Origin: Clostridiaceae bacterium
Lineage (GTDB): Bacteria; Bacillota; Clostridia; Saccharofermentanales; UBA5734
Direction: 5' to 3'
Length of the DNA: 8,645 nt
Assembly: GCA_012727965.1 (NCBI GenBank)
Contig: JAAYFZ010000255.1
Coordinates: 1 to 8,645, forward strand
In this document: piece after piece, positions 1-6,953 of the stretch
How positions within the stretch are numbered: position 1 is the stretch's first letter
How the letters are laid out: each line of letters begins with the position of its first letter
Position numbers and translations under genes: made by a program
The notes under the pieces: model-generated
What the model was told of the DNA's origin: nothing
The model's database searches: none
The model's input: only the letters and a program-made list of their open reading frames with translations

Positions 1-668
1 ATAATTACCGCGATCATAGCTATAGGAAGCATCATCTGAAGCGCAATCATTCCTTCAGGAATCAGGCTATATGTAAGCCAGCTGGCAGCAGCTGCGAATA
101 AATTGACAAGAATCCATGGTCCTAATGATCCTCTAACCGCAACATTACCGTTTTCCTCGCTATAGCTTTCCCAATTATATTCACCAACAGCTGATTGCGC
201 CAGCAAATGCTGAACTTCAGGATCTGTATCTGCCACGAACACAACCTCATAATTTCCAATTACGATCCTATCGCCGGATTCAAGAGGAGTTGCTGGCTTG
301 ATTCTAACACCATTCAAATAGACCGGTGCAAACCTGCCGACCGGTTTTAGAAACCATACTCCGTCATAAAGATATATCATGACATGGCGGGCAGCAAGAT
401 CGCTTCTTCTGATCCTGATATCGCAAGAGGACGCTCTGCCTATATAAGTCGTGTGGTAAAGCGGCAGCCTGACTGATGAATACTGTCCATTCTCGGCAGA
501 AGTCATCGAAGATATCAGCCAAAATCCAGGTATTGGCTTAACTCTATACACCATATCGCCGCGAATAGAATCTACAGATTTTCTGGCAATCAACCATACG
601 ATCACGACAGCAAGAGCAGCAAACAGGTAGCGCATCATATATGACAGGCTGAATACATCATCAAACAT
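1..668 (-). CDS. Membrane-anchored FHA-domain protein, 3' end outside window
   Basis: The reading frame opens at an ATG at 668, is preceded in frame by a TAG, and runs off the left edge after 222 codons. Residues about 13-28 form a hydrophobic N-terminal membrane segment. Residues about 72-145 form a forkhead-associated (FHA) domain: GRASSCDI (78-85), S89 and the ARH of 93-95, LNG (118-120), and SGDRIVIG (131-138), all at the expected spacing. FHA domains bind phosphothreonine peptides. After the domain two more hydrophobic stretches begin (about 185-200 and 207-222). The order N-terminal membrane segment, FHA, then C-terminal membrane segments is known from clostridial FHA proteins often encoded near FtsW/RodA genes. 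A direct fusion to an FtsW-like domain cannot be excluded because the end is missing. The SD is weak. The 45-base gap to the cupin gene holds no terminator, so cotranscription is likely. The FHA call is firm; the cellular role is inferred. Confidence 0.82.
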   Translation of the reverse strand, partial: MFDDVFSLSYMMRYLFAALAVVIVWLIARKSVDSIRGDMVYRVKPIPGFWLISSMTSAENGQYSSVRLPLYHTTYIGRASSCDIRIRRSDLAARHVMIYLYDGVWFLKPVGRFAPVYLNGVRIKPATPLESGDRIVIGNYEVVFVADTDPEVQHLLAQSAVGEYNWESYSEENGNVAVRGSLGPWILVNLFAAAASWLTYSLIPEGMIALQMMLPIAMIAVI

Positions 669-713
669 AAGTCCAGTCTAGCATATCCTATTATGAGTTA
701 AAATTTTTATTGC

Positions 714-1064
714 TTAGCAGTACAGAAGAATTACAGCCATAACTGTAAGCAGAGAATCCCCGTTATTGCTCAAGCTATGGCTCTGACCGCCCTTTGTAAT
801 AGCCGCGTCGCCAGGATTAAGTATCTGCATATCTCCTTGATCGTCCAGTGTTGCTTGACCTGAAATAATATAGAAAATCTCTTCTTCATTCTGATGCTCA
901 TGAAATCCAATCGAACAGCCAGGCTCAAGCTCAATTTTCGCTATCAGTCTGGCTTTGCCGCCGATCTCATCCTGAGAAAACAGATGTGTTATAGCTACAG
1001 TTCCATTCCCACCTCTCATCTGCTCCTTAAGCTCACGAATCATTGTTTCTGCACGTTTAATCAT
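714..1064 (-). CDS. Small single-domain cupin protein
   Basis: This 116-residue protein is a single beta-barrel cupin. Motif 1 is complete: G49, H55, H57, E61/E62 and G69 follow the G-X5-HXH-X3,4-E-X6-G pattern. Motif 2 (G85 to N100) keeps G85, G93, H96 and N100, with lysine in place of the usual proline at 91. H55, H57, E61 or E62, and H96 should bind a divalent metal. The N-terminal 20 residues are helical and charged. Single-domain cupins of this size include isomerases, dioxygenases and small-molecule sensors, and the sequence does not tell which. An upstream in-frame ATG at 1088 is less likely because GGAGG lies between it and the ATG at 1064. The gene sits 49 bases after the SixA-like gene and 45 bases before the FHA gene, probably in one transcript. 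Confidence 0.85.
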   Translation of the reverse strand: MIKRAETMIRELKEQMRGGNGTVAITHLFSQDEIGGKARLIAKIELEPGCSIGFHEHQNEEEIFYIISGQATLDDQGDMQILNPGDAAITKGGQSHSLSNNGDSLLTVMAVILLYC

Positions 1065-1073
1065 ATATTCGAA

Positions 1074-1078
1074 CCTCC
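1074..1078 (-). promoter_or_regulatory. Shine-Dalgarno site deciding the cupin start
   Basis: GGAGG on the minus strand is followed by 9 bases and the ATG at 1064. It lies downstream of the more distal in-frame ATG at 1088, so the shorter protein is preferred. Confidence 0.75.
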
Positions 1079-1113
1079 AGACATCCATTTGTATGAAATT
1101 AATAAATGTATGC

Positions 1114-1632
1114 TCATTTATCCTTCTTATGCATTATCTCTTCATATGCTGTACTTAATCTGCGCAGCGCTCTGGGCTGCATAAACCAGAGCAGCCTGGC
1201 TCCTTCATCCTGCCAGCCTTCCTCAAGCTTAAAAGCCGCAGCTGCGCCTTTTCGATAAGGAAGCTCCTGTCTACTTAAGTAATCACTGAAGCTGCTTATC
1301 CATGGCTCATGACCAGTCAGAATCAGAACCTGCTTATCTGAATGTTCCTCAACCAACTGAAGCAGCTCTTGTGGCTCACCATCTTCAAGACGATCGTCGG
1401 ATACTATATGCTCAACCTTAAGGTATTCTGCGACAATTTTCGCTGTTTCCAGCGATCGCTGCTTCGGACTGCTGCAAATACAAAACCCTTTCTCTCGAAG
1501 AAGCATCACGGCCAATCCAGCAGCTGCCTTCTCCATTTTTTTGCGCCCGCTTGCTGTCAATCGACGCTCATGATCGTTTGTCTCCTCAGTCAGATCTTCT
1601 GCCGGCGCATGACGAACAAGAACCAGAATCAT
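1114..1632 (-). CDS. sixA: SixA-like phosphohistidine phosphatase (histidine phosphatase superfamily)
   Basis: The 172-residue product belongs to the histidine phosphatase (phosphoglycerate mutase-like) superfamily. The N-terminal strand MILVLVRHAPAE carries the catalytic R7-H8. SSPKQRSLETA (54-64) holds the conserved second arginine R59. LTGHEP (105-110) supplies the second active-site histidine H108. Length and motif spacing fit SixA, which in E. coli dephosphorylates a histidine on phosphotransfer proteins. The usual RHG reads RHA here, as in some SixA relatives. There is no signal peptide, so it should be cytoplasmic. It heads a likely operon with the cupin and FHA genes. The true substrate is unknown. 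The family assignment is firm and the SixA name is moderately supported. Confidence 0.8.
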   Translation of the reverse strand: MILVLVRHAPAEDLTEETNDHERRLTASGRKKMEKAAAGLAVMLLREKGFCICSSPKQRSLETAKIVAEYLKVEHIVSDDRLEDGEPQELLQLVEEHSDKQVLILTGHEPWISSFSDYLSRQELPYRKGAAAAFKLEEGWQDEGARLLWFMQPRALRRLSTAYEEIMHKKDK

Positions 1633-1640
1633 TTCCATAA

Positions 1641-1645
1641 CCTCC
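1641..1645 (-). promoter_or_regulatory. Shine-Dalgarno site deciding the sixA start
   Basis: GGAGG lies 8 bases before the ATG at 1632 but only 2 bases before the in-frame ATG at 1638. The downstream ATG is therefore the better start. Confidence 0.75.
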
Positions 1646-1694
1646 GAAATATTGATACAAGAGCAACCTCATCGCTGTAACATTATGCACAGTG

Positions 1695-1721
1695 CTGTCA
1701 TATACTTATATGTAATAATAT
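1695..1721 (+). promoter_or_regulatory. Weak candidate promoter for the DUF438-hemerythrin gene
   Basis: CTGTCA (1695-1700, four of six to the consensus) is followed after 15 bases by TAATAT (1716-1721) in an AT-rich stretch. The surrounding 1633-1805 gap must hold promoters in both directions, since genes diverge from it. No clear minus-strand promoter stands out. The spacing here is short, so this is tentative. Confidence 0.25.
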
Positions 1722-1805
1722 AGCATGACTGGCAAAAACATGTCAGCTTCACAGCATTAGTGTAATCAACAGCCAACCATATAAATAGCACGGAGGATTA
1801 TTGAC

Positions 1806-3035
1806 ATGAGTGAGTATATTAACAACAGAGAACATAGGCAGAAGGTTCTTAAGGATCTGATCAAGCAGCTTCATGATGGTAAAACAGTTGATGAGGTTAA
1901 GGCACAGTTTGAGGAAACCTTCAAGGATGTATCTGCCAATGAGATTTCAGCAGCTGAGCAAGCGTTGATCATGGAAGGCATGCCTGTGACAGAGATACAG
2001 AGACTCTGTGACGTGCATGCATCAGTTTTCAAGGGCTCAATAGAAGAGATACATGCTCCTCAGCAGGAGTCAGAGCTTGATGGACATCCATTGAACACCT
2101 TCAAGAGCGAGAACAGAGCGCTTGAAGAGCTTATAGTCAGCGAAATTGATGACTCTCTGGAAAACTGGCTGGAAAACAAGGACACAGCCAGTCTCTGGAA
2201 GCTGAAGCAGGATGTAGCTTTGCTATCTGAAATCAATCTTCATTATGTGAAGAAGGAAAACATCTTCTTCCCTCTAATGGAAAAGTATGGCATAACCGCA
2301 CCTCCGAAGGTCATGTGGGGTGTCGACGATGAGATCAGAGCCGAAATTAAAGAAGCTCAGGCCTGGTTGAATGACACATCCAAGCCACAGGATGAAGTAG
2401 CTGAGAAAATAAAAGCAGCCGGCAGTCGCATAAGTGAGATGATCTTCAAGGAAGAGGAAATTATGATTCCGATGCTGGTTGAGAATCTGACGCAAGCCGA
2501 ATGGAAACAAGCAGCAGAGGATTTCAAGGAGATAGGCTATTGTCTGATTGAGGATGTACCTAATTGGACACCAGTTTATAAAACTGAAGCTGAAGAGAAG
2601 CTGGCATCCACACCAGCTCCAGATACAGAAGGCCAGATCGTTTTGCCTTCAGGCGTTTTTAAGCTCGAAGAGCTAACAAAAATGCTCGACACTCTTCCTT
2701 TTGACATTACCTTCGTTGATAAGAACGACCGCGTCAAATATTTCTCTCAGAGTGAGGAGAGAATTTTCCCAAGATCCAAATCGATCATTGGACGCGAGGT
2801 CGCGAACTGTCATCCACCCAAAAGTGTACATGTGGTAGAAAAGATCGTCGAAGATTTTAAGTCAGGCGCAAAAGACCATGAAGATTTCTGGATCAATATG
2901 GGCCCTAATTACGTATTCATAAGATACTTCGCTGTCAGAAGTGATGAAGGCGAATATTTGGGAACTGTTGAGGTAACTCAGAATATCAAGCCTATTCAGG
3001 AGATCACAGGCGAGAAGAGATTGATGTCTGAATAA
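1806..3035 (+). CDS. DUF438 / hemerythrin / PAS three-domain protein
   Basis: This 409-residue protein has the layout of DUF438-family proteins. Residues about 8-80 are the DUF438 helical domain, ending in the typical EGMPVTEIQRLCDVHASVF. Residues about 90-235 are a hemerythrin-like HHE bundle with H94, E103, H146, E151 and an acidic cluster at 216-218 (FKEEEIMIP). Residues about 288-395 are a PAS domain (PAS_10 type) with the conserved NCHPPKSVHVVEKI (334-347) and a closing EVTQNI strand. Hemerythrin domains bind a di-iron or similar centre and sense O2 or NO, so a redox or gas-sensing role is plausible but inferred. There is no output kinase or DNA-binding domain and no signal peptide. GGAGG at 1792-1796 lies 9 bases before the ATG. 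A strong terminator follows the stop codon by 26 bases. Confidence 0.92.
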   Translation: MSEYINNREHRQKVLKDLIKQLHDGKTVDEVKAQFEETFKDVSANEISAAEQALIMEGMPVTEIQRLCDVHASVFKGSIEEIHAPQQESELDGHPLNTFKSENRALEELIVSEIDDSLENWLENKDTASLWKLKQDVALLSEINLHYVKKENIFFPLMEKYGITAPPKVMWGVDDEIRAEIKEAQAWLNDTSKPQDEVAEKIKAAGSRISEMIFKEEEIMIPMLVENLTQAEWKQAAEDFKEIGYCLIEDVPNWTPVYKTEAEEKLASTPAPDTEGQIVLPSGVFKLEELTKMLDTLPFDITFVDKNDRVKYFSQSEERIFPRSKSIIGREVANCHPPKSVHVVEKIVEDFKSGAKDHEDFWINMGPNYVFIRYFAVRSDEGEYLGTVEVTQNIKPIQEITGEKRLMSE

Positions 3036-3050
3036 ACTACCTACTATATT
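3021..3050 (+). promoter_or_regulatory. Candidate ilvBN promoter inside the end of the upstream gene
   Basis: TTGATG (3021-3026) is followed after 18 bases by TATATT (3045-3050). The -35 box lies in the last codons of the DUF438 gene. Transcription would begin near 3057, so the hairpin at 3062-3117 would form at the very 5' end of the ilvBN message. Matches are four and five of six to the consensus; no experimental support is available. Confidence 0.4.
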
Positions 3051-3061
3051 TATGGTAACCT

Positions 3062-3117
3062 GCACCTCGATAGAAACAGCATAATAAAGGGTCTGTTTCC
3101 AGTCGGGGTGCTTTTTT
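3062..3117 (+). terminator. Intrinsic terminator, possibly an ilvBN attenuator
   Basis: The basal stem pairs GCACCTCGA (3062-3070) with TCGGGGTGC (3103-3111) through one G-U wobble. After a small internal loop, an upper stem pairs GAAACAG (3073-3079) with CTGTTTC (3093-3099) around a 13-base loop. TTTTTT (3112-3117) follows the base of the stem directly. It ends the DUF438 transcript. Because the ilvB SD starts only about 10 bases further on, there is no room for a promoter after it, so ilvBN must be expressed through it. Confidence 0.85.
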
Positions 3118-3140
3118 ATCACAGCCGGGGGGATAACACA

Positions 3141-4802
3141 ATGAATATTACAGGCGCTCAGGCAATGACAGAAGCATTACGAAGGCACGGCGTTGAAACA
3201 GTATTTGGCTACCCTGGAGCTGCTATCTGTCCATTCTATGACTCACTGCTGGATTCTGATATTCACCATGTACTTGTTCGCAATGAACAAGGAGCGGCAC
3301 ATGCGGCCAATGGTTATGCCCGTGCCGGTAAACGTACAGGGGTCTGCATCGCGACCTCTGGTCCTGGAGCGACAAATCTGATTACCGGGATCGCGACAGC
3401 TTATATGGACTCTGTTCCGCTGGTTGTGATTACCGGCCAGGTCTCACGAGATCTAATCGGCAGCGATAGTTTCCAAGAGGCCGATACAACTGGTGCGACG
3501 ACGCCTTTTACCAAGCATAATTATCTCGTCAGCAGAGCGGTAGATCTGCCGAGAATCTTTGCGGAGGCCTTCTATCTGGCCGCTAGCGGAAGGCCCGGAC
3601 CGGTTCTGATCGATGTGCCAGTTGATGTTCAGACAGATGTTTTTGATAACTACGAGCCAGCTCAGCCTGAGCTTCCTGGTTATAATCCGCCATCGGATCC
3701 GGATCGCGAGCAACTCGAGGGCATGTTGTCGTTGCTATCCGGTGCCAAAGCTCCGATAATTTGTGCTGGGGGCGGGATCATCAGCAGTAATAGCTCGAAA
3801 CTTCTTCGTACCATAGCAGAGAACTGGCATATTCCAGTTGTTACGACCATGATGGGAATTGGAGTATTGCCTTGGGATCATGAATTGAATCTTGGAACAT
3901 TGGGTTCTCATGGTGTCTATGCTGCGAATTACGCCCTGCACCATGCCGATCTGATTATTCTGATGGGTGCCAGAGTAGGCAACAGAGCGATGGGATCAGC
4001 ATCCGAGATCGCGAACAGAGCGGCAGTTGTTCACATTGATATCGATCCTGCTGAGATTGGGAAAAACATCAAACCTCACCTGCCAATTCAAGCTGATATT
4101 CGTTTGGTACTGGAGGAAATGAGCAAGGAAACCGTACCATCTCATGATGTCAGACGCGACTGGCTGCAAACCTGCAGCGATCTAAAAGCTAAACATGATT
4201 TCAAAAGCTTTAAATATGAGAATTCAGAAACGATCGATCCGCCATCACTTCTGCACAAGCTGGGGCAAATGGCTGGACCAGAGGCAATAATTACGACAGA
4301 GGTTGGTCAGAACCAGATCTGGGCTGCCAATCATTATCCACTAGTTAAAGCAGGAGCCTTCATTACCTCCGGCGGAATGGGAACTATGGGCTTCGGACTG
4401 CCTGCCTCTGTTGGTGCTCAATCAGCCAAACCTGATTCAACTGTAATTGCAATCAGCGGTGATGGTTCTCTGCAAATGTCTCTGCAGGAGCTTGGAACGA
4501 TCAAGCAGGAGAAGCTGCCGATTAAGCTGGTCCTGCTGAACAACAGCCGTCTGGGAATGGTTCACGAAATTCAGAGTCTTAAATATCAGAAACGTTATTC
4601 ACAGGTATTCCTGGAAGAAAATCCAGATTTCGGACTTATAGCAGGTGCTTATGGCTTCGGTTACGAGAAAATTAACAGCAATGATCAAATAGAGCATGCA
4701 GTCAGACGGCTATTGTCGTCGGATGGTCCAAGTCTGTTGGAGTGTATCGTTGATCCACATGAACCTACTCTCTATCACGCATCAAGGAGGAAATCACAAT
4801 GA
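3141..4802 (+). CDS. ilvB: Acetolactate synthase, large (catalytic) subunit
   Basis: The 553-residue enzyme joins two pyruvates to 2-acetolactate, or pyruvate with 2-ketobutyrate to acetohydroxybutyrate. This is the first common step of valine, leucine and isoleucine synthesis. It needs thiamine diphosphate (ThDP), Mg2+ and FAD. The N-terminal domain has FGYPGAA (22-28) and the catalytic E49 in RNEQGAAHAANGYAR. The central domain (about 190-330) includes GARVGNR (276-282). The C-terminal ThDP domain has the GDGS motif (440-443) and LLNNSRLGM (465-473). The usual GMVRQWQ reads GMVHEIQ, so I477 replaces a tryptophan known to shape substrate choice and herbicide binding. The start at 3141 follows a G-rich SD (3127-3132); an in-frame ATG at 3108 lies inside the terminator and is rejected. 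It overlaps ilvN by 4 bases. Confidence 0.96.
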   Translation: MNITGAQAMTEALRRHGVETVFGYPGAAICPFYDSLLDSDIHHVLVRNEQGAAHAANGYARAGKRTGVCIATSGPGATNLITGIATAYMDSVPLVVITGQVSRDLIGSDSFQEADTTGATTPFTKHNYLVSRAVDLPRIFAEAFYLAASGRPGPVLIDVPVDVQTDVFDNYEPAQPELPGYNPPSDPDREQLEGMLSLLSGAKAPIICAGGGIISSNSSKLLRTIAENWHIPVVTTMMGIGVLPWDHELNLGTLGSHGVYAANYALHHADLIILMGARVGNRAMGSASEIANRAAVVHIDIDPAEIGKNIKPHLPIQADIRLVLEEMSKETVPSHDVRRDWLQTCSDLKAKHDFKSFKYENSETIDPPSLLHKLGQMAGPEAIITTEVGQNQIWAANHYPLVKAGAFITSGGMGTMGFGLPASVGAQSAKPDSTVIAISGDGSLQMSLQELGTIKQEKLPIKLVLLNNSRLGMVHEIQSLKYQKRYSQVFLEENPDFGLIAGAYGFGYEKINSNDQIEHAVRRLLSSDGPSLLECIVDPHEPTLYHASRRKSQ

Positions 4803-5302
4803 ACGATAATAACGCGAACAGCAAACAAGAGAGCCATGTTCTTTCTGTACTTGTCAATGACCATCCAGGTCTGCTATATAAGGTTTCCGGACTCTTCAGC
4901 CGCCGTGGCTTCAACATCGAGAGCCTTACAGTCGGGCCTTGTGAGATACCTGAAAGATCACGCATGACTATTGTCGTCAGCGGCGATGAAGCAACCGTTG
5001 ATCAGGTAATGCGACAACTGGATAAACTGATCGATGTTGTTGAAATTGAACGACTTCCCCGAGATTACGATGTAGAGAGAGAGCTCATATTGGCAAAAGT
5101 CGGCTGCACCAGCCAGACCAGAGCGGAGCTGCTCCAGATCGCCGAGATTTTCAGAGCTAGCATAATTGATGTTTCACATACAGCTCTGACATTAGAATTG
5201 ACTGGGCAGCAGGATAAGTTAACCGCATTCGTTAATATGCTTGAGCCTTTTGGCATAATCAGAATCGTTAGAACAGGACTGATAGCACTCGAGAGAAGCT
5301 GA
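4799..5302 (+). CDS. ilvN: Acetolactate synthase, small (regulatory) subunit
   Basis: The 167-residue protein is the regulatory partner of the catalytic subunit encoded just before it. It normally stimulates that enzyme and gives feedback inhibition by branched-chain amino acids. Residues about 12-85 form an ACT domain with HVLSVLVNDHPGLLYKVSGL (13-32) and the signature RRGFNIESLTVG (35-46). N39 matches the asparagine involved in valine binding in the E. coli small subunit. Residues about 92-167 are the C-terminal ferredoxin-like domain typical of full-length small subunits (RELILAKV, 94-101; FGIIRIVRTG, 151-160). The ATG overlaps the ilvB stop as ATGA, and GGAGG (4786-4790) lies 8 bases before it, which implies translational coupling. 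Confidence 0.96.
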   Translation: MNDNNANSKQESHVLSVLVNDHPGLLYKVSGLFSRRGFNIESLTVGPCEIPERSRMTIVVSGDEATVDQVMRQLDKLIDVVEIERLPRDYDVERELILAKVGCTSQTRAELLQIAEIFRASIIDVSHTALTLELTGQQDKLTAFVNMLEPFGIIRIVRTGLIALERS

Positions 5303-5328
5303 AGACTGATTTGCACGCCACAAATTGA

Positions 5329-5362
5329 AACAGGCTGTCTCATTAATAGAAGACAGCCTGTT
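5329..5362. terminator. Bidirectional terminator between ilvN and gnd
   Basis: A perfect 12-bp inverted repeat, AACAGGCTGTCT (5329-5340) and AGACAGCCTGTT (5351-5362), encloses a 10-base loop. It lies 26 bases after the ilvN stop and 18 bases from the gnd stop, in a convergent pair. Flanking T-runs are short and broken on both sides, so efficiency is uncertain, but position and stem fit a shared terminator. Confidence 0.8.
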
Positions 5363-5380
5363 ATTATGTGTGCATCTCAA

Positions 5381-6808
5381 TCAGGTCCACTGTGTATGGA
5401 AAACACCTTCACGGTCGATCCTTTGATAAGTATGGGCTCCGAAATAGTCACGCTGGGCCTGCAGCAGATTCATCGGCAGAGTCTCACTACGGTAGCTGTC
5501 AAAATAGGCAAGAGCGCTGCTGAACCCGGGAACTGATATACCGCCCTTGACAGCGTGTACGATCACGCGACGCCATGCCTGTTGGTAATTTTCAACGGCC
5601 TGACTGAAGTACCCGTCTAACAGCAGGTTAGCAAGCTCAGGCTGCTTATCGTATGCTTCCATGATACGATTCAGAAATTGTGCTCTGATTATACAGCCGC
5701 CACGGAAAATCATCGCGATCTTACCAAGATCCAGATGCCAGTTGTACTCCTTCGCCGCCGCACGCATCATGCCGAAGCCCTGTGCGTATGAGCATATTTT
5801 ACTAGCGTAGAGGGCTTTGCGGATATCCTCTGTCAGCTCCACAATTTCTGTTTCTTTCATTTTATTGTCAGATGATGGTCCTTTTAGAATTTCGGCGGCC
5901 TGGACTCTCTCTGATTTCATCGCGGAGATATACCTCTCAAATACCGCACTGGTAATTGTTGATACCGGCACTCCCAGATCAAGGGCTATCTGACTGGTCC
6001 ATTTACCTGTCCCCTTTTGTCCGGCTGTATCGAGAATTTTATCGACCAGATAATCGCCGGTCTCATCGTCCTTCTTACCAAAAATGTCTGCTGTGATATC
6101 GATCAGATAGCTGCTGAGCTCTCCTTGGCTCCAATCAGCGAACACACTCTGCAGTTTGTCGGGGGTATAGCCAGGCAATTGCTTCATGATGGCATAGGCC
6201 TCACTTATCAGCTGCATATCGGCATATTCAATGCCATTATGAACCATTTTTACGAAATGACCGGCGCCATCCTCACCAATATAGGTACAACAGGGCTCAC
6301 CGTCGACTTTTGCCGAGATGGCTGTCAGGATGTGCTCAACCTGCCTATATGCTGCCTGATCACCGCCAGGCATTATCGCGGGGCCGAAACGTGCACCCTC
6401 TTCACCACCGGATATGCCTGTCCCAAGGAACAGGATTCCTTCGTCCTGCAGTTTCTTATGTCGTCTGATGGTATCCTGATAATATGAATTCCCGCCATCG
6501 ATAATCAAATCACCCTGATCAAGAAGAGGAAGTAGCAGTCCGATCGTAGAATCAACAGCCACTCCAGCCTGTACCATCAAAATTATTTTACGGGGCTTGA
6601 TCAGTGATGCCGTAAACTCCTCAAGACTATAATAGCCCTGAATAGGAAGCTCTCCAGCTTCGGCAACAAGCTTCTCCGTTTTAGTGGATGATCTGTTATA
6701 AACCGCAGTATTAAACCCATTGTCAGCGATATTCATCGCCAGATTACTACCCATAACAGCCAGCCCGATTACGCCAATCTCATTCATCTTATTATTCTCT
6801 TTGTCCAT
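5381..6808 (-). CDS. gnd: 6-phosphogluconate dehydrogenase, NADP-dependent, decarboxylating
   Basis: The 475-residue enzyme oxidises and decarboxylates 6-phosphogluconate to ribulose 5-phosphate, making NADPH in the oxidative pentose phosphate pathway. The N-terminal Rossmann fold has GLAVMG (15-20) and NRS (38-40), the latter favouring NADP. IDGGNS (103-108), SGG (133-135) and KMVHNGIEYADM (187-198) form the active site, with catalytic K187 and E194 and binding residues H190 and N191. The C-terminal tail carries R453 and H459, which reach into the partner subunit's site, and ends in HTQWT. Length fits the long (about 470-residue) dimeric type. The start at 6808 has GGAGG 8 bases upstream; the in-frame ATG at 6880 adds 24 residues not seen in the family. 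It converges on ilvN. Confidence 0.96.
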   Translation of the reverse strand: MDKENNKMNEIGVIGLAVMGSNLAMNIADNGFNTAVYNRSSTKTEKLVAEAGELPIQGYYSLEEFTASLIKPRKIILMVQAGVAVDSTIGLLLPLLDQGDLIIDGGNSYYQDTIRRHKKLQDEGILFLGTGISGGEEGARFGPAIMPGGDQAAYRQVEHILTAISAKVDGEPCCTYIGEDGAGHFVKMVHNGIEYADMQLISEAYAIMKQLPGYTPDKLQSVFADWSQGELSSYLIDITADIFGKKDDETGDYLVDKILDTAGQKGTGKWTSQIALDLGVPVSTITSAVFERYISAMKSERVQAAEILKGPSSDNKMKETEIVELTEDIRKALYASKICSYAQGFGMMRAAAKEYNWHLDLGKIAMIFRGGCIIRAQFLNRIMEAYDKQPELANLLLDGYFSQAVENYQQAWRRVIVHAVKGGISVPGFSSALAYFDSYRSETLPMNLLQAQRDYFGAHTYQRIDREGVFHTQWT

Positions 6809-6816
6809 TGCAGTTT

Positions 6817-6821
6817 CCTCC
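6817..6821 (-). promoter_or_regulatory. Shine-Dalgarno site deciding the gnd start
   Basis: GGAGG lies 8 bases before the ATG at 6808. It argues against the longer frame opening at 6880, which has no such site. Confidence 0.75.
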
Positions 6822-6829
6822 GGTGATTT

Positions 6830-6851
6830 ATCAAAAGTAGAACATTTTGAT
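6830..6851 (-). other. Small hairpin in the gnd 5' leader
   Basis: ATCAAAA (6830-6836) and TTTTGAT (6845-6851) are a perfect 7-bp inverted repeat with an 8-base loop. It ends 8 bases before the gnd SD. The stem is AT-rich and weak; a regulatory role is only possible. Confidence 0.35.
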
Positions 6852-6884
6852 CTGCTATAAGATATAATAGTTATAAACACCTGT

Positions 6885-6914
6885 ATTATATGGTAATAAA
6901 AAGCATAGCAACAA
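6885..6914 (-). promoter_or_regulatory. Candidate gnd promoter
   Basis: On the minus strand TTGTTG (6909-6914) is followed after 18 bases by a perfect TATAAT (6885-6890). This would start transcription near 6878, giving a leader of about 70 bases before gnd. A perfect TATAAT on the plus strand at 6863-6868, without a clear -35 box, could serve the small plus-strand ORF. The two would face each other. Confidence 0.45.
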
Positions 6915-6953
6915 GGGCAATTGGTACAGTTTGCCGATTTCAGGAGGTGCTGT

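Noticed and set aside
894..1184. 96-codon plus-strand reading frame
   Set aside because: It lies antisense to the cupin gene and the end of the sixA-like gene and its translation looks like random sequence.
1780..1785. TATAAA as -10 box for the DUF438 gene
   Set aside because: Transcription would start at the SD itself, and there is no -35 match at the right distance.
3036..3140. T-box leader upstream of ilvB
   Set aside because: The region is only about 105 bases and lacks the conserved T-box sequence and specifier stem. AAAGGGT in the hairpin loop is not enough.
3108..3140. Longer ilvB N-terminus starting at 3108
   Set aside because: That ATG... start lies in the 3' arm and T-run region of the terminator and has no SD, while the ATG at 3141 has a G-rich SD and gives the family's usual N-terminus.
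6017..6487. 156-codon plus-strand reading frame
   Set aside because: It is antisense to the well-conserved gnd gene, has no SD and has no recognisable domain.
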